From Casuarina equisetifolia (taxonomy: Eukaryota > Streptophyta > Magnoliopsida > Fagales > Casuarinaceae): a stretch of 64,000 nt of DNA. The stretch spans positions 16,475,938-16,539,937 of the forward strand of contig CM052358.1 in assembly GCA_028551475.1 (NCBI GenBank), in the 5' to 3' direction. The notes under the pieces were generated by a model. The model did no database searches. It saw only the letters and a program-made list of their open reading frames with translations, and was not told the origin of the DNA. Each line of letters begins with the position of its first letter. Within the stretch, counting starts at the first letter, position 1. A program made the translations under genes and the position numbers. Positions 58,761 to 64,000 of this stretch are shown in pieces.

Positions 58761-59268
58761 GTGAATTCTTATAGAGTTATATTGAATATTGAAGTTGATT
58801 CTCTATTCATGGTTCAATATATTAAAGAAAACTTTTCAATCCCGTAAAATTTAGAATATGAAATACATCAATGTCTGGCTTATCTACCTCCGAATGTCAA
58901 GATCTTTTATATCTTTCATAAAGCCAATTTCCCCACAGATGAATTGACAAATTTTGATTACTCAATCACAGGGATACAAGTCTTATCAACATTGGAATCA
59001 CTACCAACACATTGTAGAAAAATAACATAAGAAGATCAATTAAGTCTAGAACATTATAGGACTCCTTGAGGTTATCAATTTTTGGATCCTTTTACTTGCA
59101 CAGTTCTATCAAGAATGTTAATGTTTATTTGGTTTTTATCACTACCCAAAATTCAGGCTTATGTATTAAAAGATTAGGTTCAATTCCTTATCCTATGTAA
59201 TTTCTACATATGTTTTGAATCTTTGTTCAACTTATGATAATAGTATCAATGACAAGGGTCTTAACCTT

Positions 59269-60398
59269 TTTCTTTTGAAAAGAAAAGAAGAAAACACTTG
59301 CATGACATCCATAACAAGAGGGAACAAGCCCAACCGTGTCTGCTGTGACACTTTAAAAAATCAACTTGGACAGGATTCTAGCTCCTTAAGAAAGATCTTC
59401 CGCCAGCAATTGATATATGCTAAAGTCGCAGCGGAACCCATAAAGGCATCATGTTTCCCTGCCACTGCTGATCTTCCTTCTCCTATTGCCCATCTCCCCT
59501 CACAGGCAGCTAAAACAAGTTTGAACACGCTCACACGGAAGTTCTATTGAGTTGGAGGACTTCAACCAACGGCTTCAGTTTTTAAAGCCGCTTTCTTTGG
59601 CCAAAAGTTTTCCAAGCCTTTTACAAGATCCAGTTTCCTAAATCTTCTCATCACTCTCATTTCAAGCCGCTTCAGCCGATAGACTTCTTTATTTTCTCAT
59701 CTCATAATATTCATTTCGCCCACCAGCTTTCTTTGCTAACCCAATCTTTGTTGCTCTTTTTCTCGGATTTTGGAACCCAAACTAATAAGGAAAATGCACC
59801 TGTTCCTGACACAAACACCCCTGCCTTCCCAAACATATTTTTCAGCTGAATTCCACTTGATGAAACATAACACTTGGGTGAGTGAGGACTACAATAAAAC
59901 CAACCCTCATCATCCAATTCCTTCACCTCATCCACAAGCTTGTAATCTGAAAAATTGACAATTACAGTGGTGGAAGAAAGGCTGGTTGAATTCTTTTACA
60001 ACCACAAGCTCACCTGTAACGACTACATTCAACATAACTGAGCATCAACTTAACATTGGTCAAGAGTCCAAAAAATAGGCAACTACCATTATCCCATTTC
60101 CCCACTTCTCACCCAACTTATGTGGGAAATCAAGAACTCCCTTCTCATTCTCTTCCAACGAAGATGTGTATTCCAATACCATTTCACCATAACTACTTGG
60201 AAAATAAAACTCATCCGATTGTAGTTCTCATCTTTCCTTCCAGATTAGCCAGAAAAGCTTTACATCAGCAACACCTTGATCAGTGCCAATGAGAGTCTCC
60301 CGCTCAGGTCTACCATGTCCTCCACTTAGATCACCCTCCTCACAGAGCCTCCCCATTCGCAATCCCTTCAATTAAATTTACCCCTCCCCGTTTAGCAG
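59269..60398. other. Unassigned host-like DNA
   Basis: C-rich on the plus strand compared with its surroundings, but no recognised protein. Short open stretches occur on both strands without motif support. Confidence 0.4.
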
Positions 60399-60545
60399 CT
60401 ATAGAACAAAGTTCATTTCCACGTCCTCAACTACATTCCTTTTTTGATTCTTCAATGCAAACTCACGAATAAATCGGCTTACACCTACCAATTTCAAGCC
60501 TCCTTTCCTGTTTTTCCTTGCCATGTGGAAGAGAAATTTCTTTGC
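60399..60545 (-). CDS. Candidate terminal exon, unknown protein
   Basis: After a TTGTTGCAG acceptor, 48 codons are open to a TAG at 60399-60401: AKKFLFHMARKNRKGGLKLV, then ...VVEDVEMNFVL. It is basic at first and acidic at the end. No family recognised. It could be an alternative 3' end of the gene whose candidate exons lie at 61443-61672, or be chance. Confidence 0.25.
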   Translation of the reverse strand, partial: AKKFLFHMARKNRKGGLKLVGVSRFIREFALKNQKRNVVEDVEMNFVL

Positions 60546-61442
60546 CTGCAACAATTCAATTCAGAGAATAGATATGGAAAAAACAGAAACAAGATATATA
60601 AGGAGCAAGACGAATGAAAAGGCAAGAGGACAAAAACCAGAAAGAAAAGCCATGCAACTAGAGGGAAATAAAAATAAACGATAGAGATAAAACAGTGTCT
60701 TTTGATTTTTGGGTTGAAAAAGGAAAGTTCAAAGAAAGGTTGCTATCATCTAAAGCAAAAATAAAGATCTCAAACACAATTATAGAGAAGCACAAAAATA
60801 AGAATCTTGCTGCTTACACTGATTGCCACATTGCCCACCAGATCATGTTCCAAGGGAAACTCGCCTCCTGCAGGCCTCTACAGTGCAAGTTTATGATTCT
60901 CAGTTTCTTATGACAATCTCATTAACTTTGTCAATTCAAGTACGTGAAAAAAGACTTTCACATTAAATGTCATCCCATTTTGGAGATAACAATGGATAAA
61001 ACTCTTGTACTTTGTGATTATTTATTTTAGATGGCTATCTAAACTGAAAATCATAATCTAGTACATAAAAGACATTGACAGAGCAATTAGTGGCGAGAAG
61101 CACTAGCAACTTCGTTAAATGGAAAGAGTTCATCATTGGAATAGCTAACATTAGATTAAATTCAGAATATACAGATTTACGAGGGACATGATGGGACTCC
61201 AATCCCAACAGAAACAATATATGATTAGTTAAAAATGGTTATACCAGTCATCTACTAGATATCATAAATCTGAGAGAAAAACCTTAATTCTATGAAGAAA
61301 AAAAAATCTTCTAAGATGCTTAAAACTCATTCTACCACATGCTTTCAGAGGATGGAGACCTTAGACATGCTAAAAATTTGAAAGTGTAAAAGATGGGTGC
61401 ATGAGCAATTTGCAGATATTAAGGCACCAGCTCCTCCAAAAT

Positions 61443-61507
61443 TCATGTTGGATTTAACTTCTTCAGACCCTTGCCGTAGGCAGCAATAAGCGAAGCCTCA
61501 GCCCTTC
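61443..61507 (-). CDS. Candidate last exon of unidentified minus-strand gene
   Basis: Acceptor ATTGTAG, then two bases completing a codon and RAEASLIAAYGKGLKKLNPT followed by TGA at 61443-61445. Its phase exactly fits the exon at 61606-61672. The Ala/Gly/Lys helix-like end is coding in character, but I do not recognise the protein. Confidence 0.4.
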
Positions 61508-61605
61508 CTACAATTTCAGGGAATCAATCAGCAACATTAGCAAATGCAAACCAATCAATTATGTGCGACTAAAACAGATTGCCACTCAATAATTTGAAGA
61601 GATAC

Positions 61606-61672
61606 CAATAACACTTTTGTCTTCTAGAACAGGGCAATCACTTGGTTTTAGTCCGTAAAGGTGACATTTATT
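61606..61672 (-). CDS. Candidate penultimate exon of unidentified gene
   Basis: Bounded by a TTCACAG acceptor and a GTATCT donor. It reads NKCHLYGLKPSDCPVLEDK then SVI and one extra base, which with the next exon's first two bases makes Gly. The 98-bp intron is of ordinary plant size. Upstream exons may lie beyond 62 kb, for example a stretch near 62.2 kb after an AACAG acceptor, but I could not fix a phase. Confidence 0.4.
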
Positions 61673-64000
61673 CTGTGAACCAAGTGTAGGTTAAAGTCCC
61701 ACCATAATGTATAGAACTTGAACAGAACAATAATATGAGATGCATGTGACTGCATAATTAGTTTATTTGGGATCTTAAACATCTTATCAGTAACAAAATG
61801 GTTGCTTTCGCCTCTGCTAAATACCTTAAGGGAGTTAATTCTTGGTTGTTTTAGTTGAATTATCCAAGCATGCAGATGCAGAAAGCAAAATTAATTTTTA
61901 GAAAGTGTTCTAGACAGTTCTGAGATGTATGGAGAAACAAAAATATTTTTTCAGTAAAAGGAAATGCGTTTTATGGAAGAAAGATTGTTGAGAATAGTAG
62001 AACACTAGCTCAAATGAGCTTTTTATGAGTATTATCTCCTCTGCTTCGGCTCTGAAACATTTAGAATCCCTATGCTTGTGAATCAAATATCATTCTTTTC
62101 AAAGAGCGCAATAATGCTAAACTCCGATGCAACATACCATCCAAATTGTATGGCTTAAGTTCCATTTATCCAGTCATTCATACAGAAAAGAAATTTCTAT
62201 ATCAATAAAGGATATGCTACCATGATCCTTCTTTCTTTTTAGAAGGGGACTCAATGTTGGAAATAATGTAGATGCAACCCTCCGGCTATCATCCTGTTAA
62301 ACCAAAATCAAACGTCTATATTGAGTGAAAGAAATCAGATAATGTCATACCTGATGTAAAGGTAACATCACCAAACATTTCAAAACAAAAGAAAATGCGA
62401 GCATAAAGTAAGTGGAAGTTATATCTGAAGCATATAAAAATAGATTCTGACGATTCAAGATGCCTGGACTAAGTTACACAATGATATATAAACCAACCCC
62501 ATTTCAGGAAATTGCACCCGATAACGATGAAGCTAGAGTTATAGCTAGGACCAAACCAACCTTTGAAGAGCTCCTTCCCGAGAGTTCCAACGCTTTTTTC
62601 CAAACCATTGATGGAACTGGCACAACAGAAAATCCGGACGCAATTAACATCCCGATCCATAGTCCATACTCAAATCCCCCACTCCACCATCCCTTCATTC
62701 ACAAAAGGAACAATGTAAGCTTGAAGTATGAAATTTGGTATTACATGCAAAAATTAAATACTGGCAAAGGTAAAGAGATGACTTTTAAAGAATCTGAGGT
62801 TCTAGAGAACTTTAATCAACCAGGATCAGTTCAATAACTTGCAACACCACTATGCAGGAAAAGGAAAAAAAAAATTCTTTGAAATAGATAAGTACTAGTT
62901 CCTTGAATATTAATTTCTTGTATAGGCACTTACTAGTTTCTTGAAGATAAAATGGAGGCTTGTAGGATTGCCTATTTGTAATATTAAGCTACTTATAGGA
63001 AAGATTGTACACATCTGAATATACTTTGATATAATACATAAGACCAAAAGTGAAATTGGATTTCTCCAGTTTCATAACTTTAAAGTTTTTTATTAACTAC
63101 CTCCGAAATTTCTAAATAATCTCAACCTCTATAGTCTTTGCATCCATAGATATTCATATTATTAAGACAAATATTTCCATTTTCAGAAGGAAGATGTCAA
63201 TGCTATAGCAATAATGGAATATAGTCAGGAATTGAATCCTTTAGACAGCTAAGGCATGTAGAGAGAAGCCCAGTCACTTATGGAGCAGTGGGTGGAATAG
63301 ATTGGTGACCAGAAGGCAGTTTGAATAACCATGTCTGTGACACTCTTCTCTTCTAAGCACCAGGGTAAGTCTACACAGTTAAATTCTAAATGGTACTTTT
63401 CTGAGCGTAATACTAAAAGGTACCAAGAAGGGATGACAGGTAAGTGTGGAGTTAACATCCTTAAATTAGGTTCCACTAGTAAAGTAATGAGTTAAATCAA
63501 AGGTGGAACTTTCTCTCTTCCTTTTCACTGCCTTTCCCCGTGAGTGTGATAGAATTAGCTTGTTTCTCTGGGTCAAAGGATCGGCACAGTTCTAGAGCAA
63601 TGTTATTTGAAACGACAGTAAAGAAACACCACACATGAAATTGCAAGACTTTCAAGAACAAACAACAGCAGAAACAATGACCAGGTGCAATTGGTTAAAA
63701 GCATATGGCAGTACCAGTTTCTTTTTTTTTCTTTTTTTTTCTTTTTTTTTTTTCCCTTAAAAAAAAAAATCTCCATTGGAAGGGGACAAAAGAGAAACCT
63801 GTTTTCCATCCTGTGGATAAGGGGTTGATTGCTCTATATATGCAGTAGTTCCTGACAGTTGAACAGTTAGTTGGTTAGAAGACACCAAAGCTTTTATAGC
63901 AAATAGTATCAATATAAATGCGACTTTATAAGGATTGCTAAAACAACTAAGAAATGAAAACTAGGTAGTTCACATCATTGGTGGATCCTAGCATTGTTAT
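61673..64000. other. Host-like DNA, possibly introns of the same gene
   Basis: An open stretch of 125 codons at 62460-62837 (plus) starts MPGLSYTMIYKPTPFQEIAP. It has no recognised domain, and an opposing open frame overlaps it, so I do not call it a gene. The remainder is AT-rich and intron-like. Confidence 0.35.
63718..63770. repeat. Poly-T / poly-A low-complexity tract
   Basis: Long T runs broken by single C residues, followed by an A run. Confidence 0.9.

Larger units (their letters stand above)
53381..59268 (+). mobile_element. Plant L1 LINE, copy 2, with nested solo LTR
   Basis: A plus-strand member of the same family as 29525-34781 (near-identical RT text such as SYKGTNDFGYISHL and MIVFINGRKRSI). 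ORF1 (about 53.39-54.44 kb) has a DUF4283-like region and a CCHC knuckle (CSHCRLQGHDRKRC). ORF2 has the endonuclease (about 56.26-57.07 kb, 'SLIALLEPKHSSEHL'), the RT (57.4-58.7 kb) and an RNase H tail (58.79-59.13 kb). The zf-RVT and first half of RNase H are absent at about 58.78 kb (internal deletion). Multiple stops and frame changes make it dead. The 3' end is placed by matching the terminal 'aatgacaagggt' of copy 1; an A-rich tract follows. No target duplication was found. Confidence 0.82.

Noticed and set aside
62460-62837. 125-codon plus-strand frame
   Set aside because: It overlaps two opposing open frames, and no domain, splice context or repeat relation could be recognised.

Overview
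The window looks like nuclear DNA of a eudicot plant. It is AT-rich, genes are sparse and have long introns, LTR retrotransposons of both superfamilies and plant-type L1 LINEs are nested in each other, and the one fully readable gene is a plant HMG-CoA lyase. A woody eudicot such as Vitis would fit, but the sequence alone does not prove the species.

Layout. From 1 to about 4.85 kb lie short LTR (TRIM-like) repeats in tandem and inverted arrangement, then a worn Ty3/gypsy remnant. A Ty3/gypsy chromovirus with both LTRs fills 5484-11020. The host segment 11-29.5 kb holds a small secreted CLE-peptide gene (13065-13313, minus) and the 3-hydroxy-3-methylglutaryl-CoA lyase gene (18451-25966, minus, eight coding exons, 433 residues). 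A 5'-truncated L1 LINE with a perfect 10-bp target duplication occupies 29525-34781 (minus) and has taken two solo LTRs. At 35.7-42.3 kb a duplicated promoter-like unit is split by a Ty1/copia element (36701-42227, minus).

From 42347 to about 50791 there is a decayed NAC-domain gene. Its putative first intron hosts an old Ty3/gypsy element (43401-50088, perfect GTTTG duplication), which itself contains a 1.8-kb solo LTR. After an LTR-like stretch (50.8-52.2 kb) comes a 78-bp, 26-codon minisatellite. A second LINE of the same family as the first (about 53.38-59.27 kb, plus) again carries a solo LTR. The last 4.7 kb look like host DNA, with three candidate minus-strand exons of an unidentified gene.

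Function. Intact-looking host functions are leucine catabolism (HMG-CoA lyase) and peptide signalling (CLE). The rest is mostly retroelement fossils whose nesting gives a relative order: LINEs and the NAC intron first, Ty3 and copia next, solo LTRs last. I found no tRNA, rRNA, CRISPR array or operon-like system, and no convincing new biological system. The most useful leads are the nested solo LTRs with a terminal hairpin, the TRIM-like array, the NAC fossil and the coding minisatellite.
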